A stretch of 32,644 bases of DNA from Gammaproteobacteria bacterium (GTDB taxonomy: Bacteria > Pseudomonadota > Gammaproteobacteria > Steroidobacterales > Steroidobacteraceae), in the NCBI GenBank assembly GCA_030039615.1, contig JASHVF010000080.1, positions 1 to 32,644 on the forward strand, read 5' to 3'. The position numbers and the translations under genes were made by a program. The notes under the pieces are model-generated. The model saw nothing but the letters and a program-made list of their open reading frames with translations. It did not search any database and was not told where the DNA came from. Numbering within the stretch: position 1 is the stretch's first letter; each line of letters opens with the position of its first letter. This document shows, piece after piece, positions 1-6,542 of this stretch.

Positions 1-45
1 GCCGCGCGGGGGGCAGCGCCGCATCGAAAGCCGCCGCGGCGCGCC

Positions 46-1302
46 TCACGCCCTGACGGGTCCGGCGGCGCGCGCATTGACGCGCGCGGCCAGCAGCCAG
101 ACGAGACCCGCGACGATCACCGCCGCCGGCACGATGAGTACCGCCTGCCCGAGCGAGCTCAGATCCGAAAGCCTGCCGATGATGAGCGGCGAAGGCACAT
201 CGCCCAGCAGGTGAATCGCGAACATGCTGAGGGCTATGGCGGAGGCGCGCTCGAGCGGCCCGGAGACGTTGACGATCGCCGCGTTGATGGGTCCGGTCGA
301 CATGAACAGCAGCAGCTCCGCGACGAAGATCGCCGGGTAATAGAGCGCCGGCGCGGGCGCGGTCAGGGCCACGACGGCGCACGGCGCGGCCAGCAGCGTC
401 ACGACGCCCGAGAACCACAGGTATCCCTGCCGGCTGCGCTTGAGAAAGTAGTCGCCCAGCCAGCCGCCGACGAAGGTGCCGAGGAAGCCGGTCACGATCA
501 CGATCGCGCCGAAGCCGGTGGTGGCCTGAGTCATCGGCACGTGGCGCACGCGCTCGAGAAAGCTCGGCATCCAGAAGGCCAGCCCGCCGAGGGCGAAGGT
601 ATAGGCGGCATAGCCGAGCACGATGACCATGTAAGGCCAGCGCCGCAGCAGCTCGCGGTAGATTGCCAGCGCACCGCGCTCAGTGCCCGCGCCGGAGCGC
701 GCCGCCGCAGACACCTCCTGCGCTCCGCGCGGCGGATCCGGCAGCCGCAGCACGGCCAGCGCCAGTGCCACTCCGGGCACCCCGGCTACGAAAAACGCTG
801 CACGCCAGCCGAAGTGTGCGCCCACCTGCCCGCCGACGATGTAACCGAGCGCCGCGCCCACCGGGATCGCCATGTTGAGAACGGCGTACACCCGCCCGCG
901 CGCCTCGCGCGTGAAGCAGTCGGCGAGCAGCGCCGGCGCGATCGCCACATAGGCGGCCTCGCCGATGCCCACCAGGGCGCGCCCGGCGAGCAGCTGCGGA
1001 AAGCCGTGCGCCAGTCCCGAGAGCGCGGTCGCGAGACTCCACACCAGCACGCCGAGCGCGATCGGGCGGGTGCGCGAGCCGCGATCGCCCCAGGCGCCGA
1101 ACACCGGCGCCGCGATCGTGTACACGAGCAGGAAGGCGGGCATCAGCCAGCCGAGCTGCGTGTCGCTGAGCGTCATGGCGCTCTTGAGCGGGCTGGCGAT
1201 CGCCGACACGACGTAGCGATCGAGATAATTGACGAGGTTGATCGCTGTCAGCACGCCGAGCGCCCAGAGCGCTGCCCGCCGAGAGGGAATCGCGGTGCTC
1301 AC
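46..1302 (-). CDS. MFS transporter (Spinster-like major facilitator)
   Basis: This is a predicted inner-membrane secondary transporter of about 418 residues, the usual size for a 12-helix MFS protein. The N-terminal half carries NYLDRYVVSAIASPLK in helix 1, then a helix 2 to loop signature ending GAWGDRGSRTRP, the MFS loop 2-3 motif. Alternating hydrophobic segments continue to the C-terminus. The reading frame stays open another 70 codons upstream, but that stretch is arginine-rich and overlaps the response-regulator gene, so I chose the GTG start giving VSTAIPSRR. It lies 53 bp downstream of the LytTR regulator on the same strand, with a possible terminator hairpin between them. The substrate cannot be read from sequence. 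Spinster-like MFS proteins often sit beside catabolic genes for organic acids, but nothing here confirms that. Confidence 0.85.
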   Translation of the reverse strand: MSTAIPSRRAALWALGVLTAINLVNYLDRYVVSAIASPLKSAMTLSDTQLGWLMPAFLLVYTIAAPVFGAWGDRGSRTRPIALGVLVWSLATALSGLAHGFPQLLAGRALVGIGEAAYVAIAPALLADCFTREARGRVYAVLNMAIPVGAALGYIVGGQVGAHFGWRAAFFVAGVPGVALALAVLRLPDPPRGAQEVSAAARSGAGTERGALAIYRELLRRWPYMVIVLGYAAYTFALGGLAFWMPSFLERVRHVPMTQATTGFGAIVIVTGFLGTFVGGWLGDYFLKRSRQGYLWFSGVVTLLAAPCAVVALTAPAPALYYPAIFVAELLLFMSTGPINAAIVNVSGPLERASAIALSMFAIHLLGDVPSPLIIGRLSDLSSLGQAVLIVPAAVIVAGLVWLLAARVNARAAGPVRA

Positions 1303-1327
1303 GCGCCGGACTTTAGCGAAAAGCCGC

Positions 1328-1345
1328 GGCCGGCGCCTGCCGGCC
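1328..1345 (-). terminator. Candidate hairpin terminator after the LytTR regulator
   Basis: A perfect 7-bp inverted repeat (GGCCGGC, loop GCCT, GCCGGCC) lies just downstream of the response-regulator stop codon. In the minus direction a TTTT run follows about 5 nt after the stem. It could separate the sensor operon from the MFS gene. The T-run is short, so this is tentative. Confidence 0.35.
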
Positions 1346-1355
1346 TGTGCCGCAC

Positions 1356-2144
1356 CTAGGCGGGCGCGAGCTTGAGGCGCTCGAGGTACTGCCGCACGGG
1401 ATCGCGAAAGCCCTCGCTGCTGGTGACCGTGGTGCCGCCGGCGACCACCAGGATGAAGTCCCCGCGCGGTGTGCGGCTGACCTCCCGCACGTGGCTCATG
1501 TTCACCAGGCACGAGCGGCTGATGCGCAGCATCGGCTGCGTCTGGAAGGAGCGTTCGGCCTGCTGCAGCGTGCTGCGCGCGTGGAAGGTCTCGCGGCCGA
1601 TGGTGAGGCGCACGTAGTTGCGGTCCGCCTCGACGACCTCGACCTGCGACACCTCGAGCATGTGCATGCGGCTGCCGGCCTCGGCCAGCACGCGCGGCTG
1701 TGCGTCGGCGCGCGCGCGCACGCCGCGTTCCAGCTGCTCGAGCAGCGACTCGAACGCCAGGCGTCGGTCGCTGCTGCTCTGCGCCGCCCGCCGCCGGCGC
1801 ACGCGCGCGGCGGTCGCCTTGAAGCGCGCATCGTCAAATGGCTTGAGCAGATAGTCCACCGCACTCACCTCGAAAGCCTCGAGCGCATAGTGGTCGTAGG
1901 CGGTCACGAATACGATGAGCGGCAGCGTCTCGGGGTCGAGCGCGCGCGCCAGCGCCATGCCGGTCATCGAATCCATCTGGATATCGAGGAACAACACTTG
2001 CGGCGGGCGGGCGTGGATCGCCTCGAGCGCCGCGCGGCTGTCGCCGTATTCCCCGATCACCTCGAGATCGCCCTCGCGCTCGCAGCACTCGCGCACCGCG
2101 CGCCGCGCCGCCGGCTCGTCGTCGACGATGATCACCTGCATCAT
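1356..2144 (-). CDS. LytTR-family response regulator
   Basis: This is a cytoplasmic two-component response regulator of 262 residues. The N-terminal receiver domain (about residues 1-120) has the acidic pair D8/D9, phosphoacceptor D54 in LFLDIQMD, T81 in VTAY and K101 in LLKPFD. A linker leads to a C-terminal LytTR DNA-binding domain (about 155-258) with VEADRNYVRL and ISRSCLVNM. This is the AlgR/LytR/YehT architecture. The start ATG overlaps the stop of the upstream kinase gene as ATGA, implying translational coupling and a cognate pair. Target genes are unknown; the adjacent MFS gene is an obvious candidate, because YehU/YehT-type systems often control a neighbouring transporter. Confidence 0.93.
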   Translation of the reverse strand: MMQVIIVDDEPAARRAVRECCEREGDLEVIGEYGDSRAALEAIHARPPQVLFLDIQMDSMTGMALARALDPETLPLIVFVTAYDHYALEAFEVSAVDYLLKPFDDARFKATAARVRRRRAAQSSSDRRLAFESLLEQLERGVRARADAQPRVLAEAGSRMHMLEVSQVEVVEADRNYVRLTIGRETFHARSTLQQAERSFQTQPMLRISRSCLVNMSHVREVSRTPRGDFILVVAGGTTVTSSEGFRDPVRQYLERLKLAPA

Positions 2145-3388
2145 TGCTCGGCGTCCGGCGGGCTGCGCACGCCGCCTTCCGGCCCGTCACGCAGCAGCGG
2201 CAGGCGGATCTCCGCCAGCCACTGCTGATCCTCGCCCGGGCCGGCGCTGAAGCCGGCGCGCTCGCCGAACTGCACCGCGAGCCGCTCGCGCACGTTGGCG
2301 AGCCCGATGCCCGGTCCGTGCAGCCCCTGCCAGGACGGCGCGAGGTTGTTGACCACCCGCAGCACCAGCGTCTCGCCCGCGACCTGCGCCTCGACGCGCA
2401 CGCTCACGGCGCCGTCGTGGCCGGCGAGCCCGTGCACCACCGCGTTCTCCACCAGCGGCTGCAGGATCAGACTCGGCACCCAGGCGAGCGGCACGCCGTC
2501 GCGCGCCGGCACGGAGATGCTCAGCCGGTCGGCGAAGCGCCGCTGCTGCAGCTGCAGGTAGAGCTGCACGAACTGCAGCTCGTCGCCCAAGCGTGTGAAC
2601 TCGCGCTCGCCCGCGGTCAGCAGGCGGCGCAGCAGGTCGCCGAGCTGCACCACCATGGCCTGCGCGGCCGGCGGATCCCAGGCGATCTGGCCGCGGATGG
2701 TATGCAGCAGATTGAAGAGGGTATGTGGCGAGAGCTGCATGCGCAGCGCCGCGAGGTGTGCCGCGGCGAGCGCGCGCTCGAGCGCCGCCGAGCGTAGCTG
2801 CGAATCGCGCAGCCGCTGGTAGAAACCGAAGCTGGTGATCAGCGCCAGCCCGAAGCCATAGGTGACGAGGAAGGTGGTCGCGCTCGCGATCCAGGTCGGT
2901 ACCGCCGGGCCGGCGAAGAAGTCCTGCCAGGTCTCATAGCTCCTGTCCATGCCGTGGGTGATGCCGGTGGTGCCGTGCCACTCGCCCATGAACATCTCGC
3001 CGATCACCAGCGCCGGCGCCGCCAGCACCGCGAAGCCGAGCGCGCAGGACAGCTGGATCGGCAGCGTGCGCCACAACGGCCGCCAGCCGATGCGCAGCGA
3101 GGTCCACGCGCACAGGATAAAGAGCGGATAAAGGATCAGGTGCTGCACCAGGCGCGCGTCCCAGGGCGCGAAGAAATCCGTCACGTTGAGCGACTTGAGG
3201 CTCTCGCCCATGGTGTTGGCGTACATGAGGTTCGAGAGCGCGACGTAGATCCAGAAGCCCGACAGCACCGCGAGCTGCGGCCAGAAGTTGCGGCGCGCGC
3301 GCGCCGCCCGTCGCTCGCCCGCCGCATCGCCGTCGCGTGCGACGCCGAGGAACTCGGGAGTGATCCGCTCGAGTGGGGAAACGCTCAT
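2141..3388 (-). CDS. LytS/YehU-type sensor histidine kinase
   Basis: This is a membrane sensor kinase of 415 residues that should phosphorylate the LytTR regulator encoded immediately downstream. The N-terminal half has about four hydrophobic segments (around residues 38-57, 80-98, 112-131 and 165-190) and no recognisable extracellular sensor domain. A coiled-coil-like stretch leads into the His_kinase domain (PF06580 type) with H-box LSPHTLFNLLHTI, putative phospho-His H222, N-box PLVENAVVHG (N314) and G-box GPGIGLANVRERL. In most relatives the H-box reads NPHFLFN; here it is SPHTLFN, a mild deviation. The gene overlaps the regulator by 4 nt. The stimulus is unknown. Confidence 0.92.
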   Translation of the reverse strand: MSVSPLERITPEFLGVARDGDAAGERRAARARRNFWPQLAVLSGFWIYVALSNLMYANTMGESLKSLNVTDFFAPWDARLVQHLILYPLFILCAWTSLRIGWRPLWRTLPIQLSCALGFAVLAAPALVIGEMFMGEWHGTTGITHGMDRSYETWQDFFAGPAVPTWIASATTFLVTYGFGLALITSFGFYQRLRDSQLRSAALERALAAAHLAALRMQLSPHTLFNLLHTIRGQIAWDPPAAQAMVVQLGDLLRRLLTAGEREFTRLGDELQFVQLYLQLQQRRFADRLSISVPARDGVPLAWVPSLILQPLVENAVVHGLAGHDGAVSVRVEAQVAGETLVLRVVNNLAPSWQGLHGPGIGLANVRERLAVQFGERAGFSAGPGEDQQWLAEIRLPLLRDGPEGGVRSPPDAEQ

Positions 3389-3681
3389 TGAATGCCAGCA
3401 TAGCCTACGCCTGAACGCGTTCCAGTGCCGCCTGCCAGCGCGCAGGGACGATCCCGTCGATGCGCGGGACGAACCCGAGTGCCGCGAATCAAGCGCCGCC
3501 CGCCACGGCGCCCGGCGCTGCGGCGCGCCGCGCCGCGCGGTACGAAGCCGTCAGCGTCGGGGATCAACGCGTTGCCGGCTGCCTTTAAACCCAACGGCCT
3601 TCCTGGGAATCTGATCATCAGCGTCGCGAAGGTCGTGACGCTTTTAGGGACCCGCAACTCATGTCCAAGAAGGAGACCGCC
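3389..3681. other. Intergenic region upstream of the UrcA gene
   Basis: This 293-bp spacer lies between the divergent kinase and urcA-like genes. Its left part is GC-rich; the right part, from about 3580, is less so. I find no convincing coding sequence, RNA gene or paired -35/-10 boxes. It must hold the promoters for both flanking genes. A good ribosome-binding site (AAGAAGGAGA, 3668-3677) sits at its right end before the ATG at 3682. Confidence 0.6.
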
Positions 3682-4044
3682 ATGACCTCCGCCACGCTCA
3701 ACCTCGCCGCGCGCGTGCGCACCGCCACCGCCTTCGCGCTGCTCGCCGCCTGCGTCTCGGTAGCCGCCAGCGGCGCGGCGCACGCCGGCGCGAATTCCGC
3801 CGAGGCACCCGCACTCAAGGTGCGCTACAACGATCTCGACCTCGCTACCGAGCACGGCTCGCTCGCCCTCTACGGCCGCATCGTCGCCGCCGCAGCGCAG
3901 GTGTGCGCCGCCGACGACATTCGCGATCTCGGAGCCGTCGCTGCCGCACGCGCCTGCCGTCAGCAGGCGATCGCCAGGGCGGTGCGCGAGGTGCACAGCG
4001 CGCGCCTCGCCGCGGTGTACGCCGCGCAGCTGCGTCAGAGCTGA
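3682..4044 (+). CDS. UrcA-family secreted protein
   Basis: This small protein of 120 residues has a clear Sec signal peptide: a positive N-terminus, hydrophobic core TAFALLAACVSVAAS, and a likely cleavage after AHA at about residue 35. The mature part matches the UrcA family pattern: VRYNDLDLATEHGSLALYGR, then two cysteines (VCAAD and ACRQQA) that could form a disulfide, then IARAVREVHSARLAAVYA. UrcA proteins are small periplasmic proteins of unknown function, common in Caulobacter relatives and some gammaproteobacteria. I chose the ATG at 3682 over the one at 3661, because a strong AAGGAGA site lies 5-6 nt before 3682 and the shorter start gives a normal signal peptide. A strong hairpin follows the stop codon. 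Confidence 0.85.
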   Translation: MTSATLNLAARVRTATAFALLAACVSVAASGAAHAGANSAEAPALKVRYNDLDLATEHGSLALYGRIVAAAAQVCAADDIRDLGAVAAARACRQQAIARAVREVHSARLAAVYAAQLRQS

Positions 4045-4063
4045 GGAGCGCGTCGCGCGTGGA

Positions 4064-4100
4064 GTCGCACGGGCGGCCGAGGACCGGTCGCCCGTGCGAC
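4064..4100. terminator. Candidate bidirectional terminator hairpin
   Basis: A perfect 12-bp inverted repeat (GTCGCACGGGCG at 4064-4075 with its complement at 4089-4100) has a 13-nt loop that could add an inner 3-bp stem. It lies between the converging urcA-like gene and the outer-membrane-like gene. There is no T-tract on either side, so it may work as a strong GC hairpin, an mRNA 3' stabiliser, or with Rho. Confidence 0.55.
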
Positions 4101-4112
4101 GCAGCGCAGCCG

Positions 4113-5351
4113 CTAGAGCCGCGCGCGCACGAACAGCATGAATGAGGTCGGCCGGTACCCGTAGGTGCCGTTGAGCGCGGCGGGATAGCTGTAGGTAGTC
4201 GCGAGCCCGCCGACGCCGAAACTCGCGGATTCGAGCTGCGCGAAATCGTAGATGTAGCCGAGCGACAACGCGTTCACCATGAAGCTCGCGCCGTAGAGCG
4301 GCGCTCCCGGAAGAAACAGCTCGTCCTTGGCGACGTGCTCGGCGCGGGCGAACAGCGTCTGCGCCGTCGACAGCTTGAGTGCCGACTCGAGCAGTGCGCC
4401 GTTGGTGGCGCGACCCTGCGACGGTGCGTCCCGTCCCCACGCGAGCGTCGTCTGCCACCACTGCCCGAGCGCGTGCGAGTTATAGCTGACCGAGGCGGTG
4501 GTGCGCTGCACGTCGATCCCGGGCTCGAGCTGCTCGGGGCTCACCAGATGGCCGCTGCTGATCTGCATGGAGAGATCGGCGCCTGCGTTCCAGGTGAGGC
4601 GCGCGGCGTACGAATCGAGCGGCCGGATTTCGACGTCGTAGCGATGCTGGTCGGGCTCGCGTCCGTTGAAGGCCGAGGCGTCGAGCTTGAACTCTCCGAA
4701 CACATATCCGGCGGTGACCACACCGTAGGAGATGTGCGTCGAGTCGAGCCAGTGGTGTGTCAGGGGCGCCTCGGGATCGTCCTCGGACGACAGCCGATGC
4801 ACGAACGCGGTCGGCCCGAGCGCGGGCTCGCCCGCCGGGCCGGCGTACAGGAACACCGAGCTGCGCGCGGACAGATTGCGGCTGTAGCTCGCGGCGGCCT
4901 CCCCCAGCAGGTTGTGCGGGTGCTGGCGGTCGATGAGCGGCACGCGGCCGTCGGCCGTCTCGCCGGTCTGAAAGAGGAGCGGATAACCGCTCGCGCCCAT
5001 GAGCGGATCGCTGGAGAGCATGAGCCGCAGGCCCAGCGCCCCGTCGGCGAGCTCGCGGCGCGCCATCAGCATCAGCATGCTGGTGGGGAAGGTCTGCGCG
5101 GCGCCGCGCGGCCCGCCCTGATCGTCGTAGATCACGTCCGCGTAGCCATGCAGCATGGTCATCCACGCGCCCGCCATCCACTGGTAGCCCTCCATGGGCG
5201 TGGAGTCGGGCTGCCAGCTGGTGCCGGAGGCCTCGCGCATCATGTCGTAGGAACCGTAGAGCCCCGCCATCTGCGCGGCCAGCCCAGGGGCGTGCAGCAC
5301 CGCCAGCGTCGCTGGAAGGGCGAGGAGAAGGCCGCGGACCGCTGCGCGCAT
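4113..5351 (-). CDS. Uncharacterised outer-membrane-like protein
   Basis: This is a 412-residue protein with a predicted Sec signal peptide (MRAAVRGLLLALPATLAVLH, cleavage near the LAAQ at residues 24-27). The rest has alternating short polar and aromatic segments, many Ser/Gly/Tyr residues, and a terminal strand SFMLFVRARL whose end looks like an outer-membrane beta-barrel closing strand, although the last residue is leucine rather than phenylalanine. Recognisable patches include GYPLLFQTGETADG, LIDRQHPHNLLGE and ATTYSYPAALNGTYGYRP. I recall similar LIDRQHPH-containing proteins as hypothetical proteins near metal-resistance genes, but this neighbourhood has no metal genes. Methionine is frequent in the first 120 residues, including DMMREA and MLMLMARRE. 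I assign no function. Confidence 0.75.
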   Translation of the reverse strand: MRAAVRGLLLALPATLAVLHAPGLAAQMAGLYGSYDMMREASGTSWQPDSTPMEGYQWMAGAWMTMLHGYADVIYDDQGGPRGAAQTFPTSMLMLMARRELADGALGLRLMLSSDPLMGASGYPLLFQTGETADGRVPLIDRQHPHNLLGEAAASYSRNLSARSSVFLYAGPAGEPALGPTAFVHRLSSEDDPEAPLTHHWLDSTHISYGVVTAGYVFGEFKLDASAFNGREPDQHRYDVEIRPLDSYAARLTWNAGADLSMQISSGHLVSPEQLEPGIDVQRTTASVSYNSHALGQWWQTTLAWGRDAPSQGRATNGALLESALKLSTAQTLFARAEHVAKDELFLPGAPLYGASFMVNALSLGYIYDFAQLESASFGVGGLATTYSYPAALNGTYGYRPTSFMLFVRARL

Positions 5352-5401
5352 CGGCCGGCATGCTGCCGGATTGGCGCCCCGGCATCCACAAGCAACGCGA
5401 G

Positions 5402-5433
5402 CAAAAAAAAAGGCGACCCGATCAGGGGTCGCC
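5402..5433 (-). terminator. Rho-independent terminator of the phasin gene
   Basis: Read on the minus strand, an 8-bp perfect stem (GGCGACCC pairing with GGGTCGCC, 6-nt loop) is followed directly by nine T residues. It lies 24 bp past the phasin stop codon and in front of the next minus-strand gene. This is a textbook intrinsic terminator, so the outer-membrane-like gene probably has its own promoter. Confidence 0.92.
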
Positions 5434-5456
5434 CAGGGGGGGATCTGTCAGCTGGT

Positions 5457-5831
5457 TCAGGCGGCCTTCTTGGTGCCCGCGGCCCGGCCCGCGGCCTCGG
5501 TCGCGAAGCTGTTGACCGACTCCTGCACCTCGGTGGCCAGGCTCGAGAACTCCTGCGCGCGGGCGCGGAGCTTCTCGCTCAACTGGTTGCCGAGCTCCGC
5601 CTGCTTGGCGAGCAGGTCGGCTACCGCCTGGTTGCCGACCGCGGCGCGCGCGCTGAGGGCGGCCTTCGCCTGAGCGAGCCCGGCCTCCAGGCAGTCACCG
5701 GCCACGGCATAGTGGAAACGCGCGAAACGCTCGAGCGCCTTGAAGCCCTCCTGCTGCGCCTTGGTGAAGGATGCGAACGTGTCCTTGTAGGACTCGAGCC
5801 AGGTGTTGAGGTCGTAGGTGCGCGTGGTCAT
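5457..5831 (-). CDS. Phasin-family protein
   Basis: This is a 124-residue protein of the phasin type, which coats polyhydroxyalkanoate granules. It is almost entirely amphipathic helix, with aromatic and Ala/Gln/Glu-rich heptads: NTWLESYKDTFASFTKAQQE near the N-terminus, then RFARFHYAVAGDCLEAGLAQ, then a long helix ending in an Ala/Lys-rich tail (GRAAGTKKAA). Length and composition fit the phasin_2 family. The open frame extends 43 codons upstream into AT-rich sequence, but the ATG at 5831 has a GAGGAA ribosome-binding site about 6 nt before it. The gene is monocistronic: a promoter candidate lies about 40 bp upstream and an intrinsic terminator follows. It diverges from a MaoC-type hydratase, another protein often linked to PHA metabolism. 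Confidence 0.88.
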   Translation of the reverse strand: MTTRTYDLNTWLESYKDTFASFTKAQQEGFKALERFARFHYAVAGDCLEAGLAQAKAALSARAAVGNQAVADLLAKQAELGNQLSEKLRARAQEFSSLATEVQESVNSFATEAAGRAAGTKKAA

Positions 5832-5871
5832 GGCGGTTCCTCGGGCGGCGGTCTGACGGGTCGATGGGCGG

Positions 5872-5899
5872 ATTTTACTCCAGTTTGTATGCATTGCAA
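5872..5899 (-). promoter_or_regulatory. Candidate sigma-70 promoter for the phasin gene
   Basis: On the minus strand, TTGCAA (5899-5894) and TAAAAT (5877-5872) are separated by 16 bp. They match the -35 at four of six positions and the -10 at five of six. Transcription would start near 5865, leaving a leader of roughly 35 nt before the ATG at 5831. This rests on pattern only. Confidence 0.5.
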
Positions 5900-6054
5900 G
5901 AGAAATATATGAATCCAGCAGGGATAAGTCTATATATATGATATTTAATACTTTAATCATCTATTAACAGTCCTTTAATAGAACTGTCTTGTGCGATGCA
6001 TACTCCCACCAATCGTGGCAGGACCGGCCGGCTGGCGGTTGCTAAGATGATTAG
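5900..6054. other. AT-rich intergenic region between phasin and MaoC genes
   Basis: The divergent spacer contains a conspicuous AT-rich patch (about 5903-5980) with TATATATGATATTTAAT and repeated CTTTAAT elements (5951-5957 and 5973-5979). It stands out in an otherwise very GC-rich window. No coding sequence is evident. It probably holds the MaoC promoter and possible regulator or nucleoid-protein sites. A weak -10-like CATACT lies at 5999-6004. Confidence 0.55.
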
Positions 6055-6519
6055 ATGTCCATGAATAAAATGCCGGTAGCAGACCTGGCGAAGCACGTCG
6101 GCGAGGAGATCGGCGTCTCCTCGTGGATCCTGCTCGACCAGACACGCATCAACGAGTTCGCTCACTGCACGAGCGACCATCAATGGATTCACGTCGACGC
6201 CGAGCGCGCCGCGCGCGAGGGACCCTTCGGCGGCACGATCGCGCACGGCTTCCTCACCCTGTCATTGCTCGCGCCGACGAGCTTCGAGGTGCTGCTGACG
6301 CGCATCACGCCGAAGTCGGTCGTGAATTACGGCCTCGACAAGGTGCGTTTCGTGGCGCCGGTGCGCTCGGGCAAGCGCGTGCGCAATCACATCCGCATCG
6401 CCTCCGTGGAAGACAAGGGCAGCGGGCGCTACCTGGTGACCACCGAGAATACGATCGAGATCGAAGGCGAGACCAGGCCGGCGCTCACCGCGAGCGCGCT
6501 CGCCATGTTCATGGCCTGA
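6055..6519 (+). CDS. MaoC-family (R)-specific enoyl-CoA hydratase
   Basis: This is a 154-residue single hot-dog-fold protein of the MaoC/hydratase-2 family. It probably hydrates trans-2-enoyl-CoA to (R)-3-hydroxyacyl-CoA. The catalytic segment reads CTSDHQWIHVDAERA, with D41 and H46 in the positions of the Asp/His pair of the Rv0130-type hydratases. It is followed by GGTIAHGFLTLSL, the usual second conserved block. A second in-frame ATG two codons downstream (6061) is an equally possible start; no strong ribosome-binding site separates them. The gene diverges from a phasin gene, so a role in supplying (R)-3-hydroxyacyl-CoA for PHA synthesis (PhaJ-like) is reasonable but unproven. Its stop codon lies inside a hairpin shared with the convergent dehydrogenase gene. 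Confidence 0.88.
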   Translation: MSMNKMPVADLAKHVGEEIGVSSWILLDQTRINEFAHCTSDHQWIHVDAERAAREGPFGGTIAHGFLTLSLLAPTSFEVLLTRITPKSVVNYGLDKVRFVAPVRSGKRVRNHIRIASVEDKGSGRYLVTTENTIEIEGETRPALTASALAMFMA

Positions 6520-6542
6520 GCGTCGCCGCGGGCGCTCAGGCC
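6513..6542. terminator. Bidirectional terminator hairpin containing both stop codons
   Basis: A 10-bp perfect inverted repeat (GGCCTGAGCG at 6513-6522 and its complement at 6533-6542, 10-nt loop) spans the ends of two converging genes. The MaoC stop (6517-6519) lies in one arm and the dehydrogenase stop (6536-6538) in the other. There is no T-tract. It is a candidate symmetric terminator or 3'-end stabiliser. Confidence 0.5.

Noticed and set aside
1303..1512. A 70-residue N-terminal extension of the MFS transporter.
   Set aside because: It overlaps the response regulator gene, is arginine-rich and is not part of the MFS fold. The GTG at 1302 gives a normal N-terminus.
4335..5912. A 525-codon plus-strand frame spanning the outer-membrane-like gene and the phasin gene.
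   Set aside because: It runs across two genes, an intrinsic terminator and the phasin start, and its product looks like reverse-frame translation.
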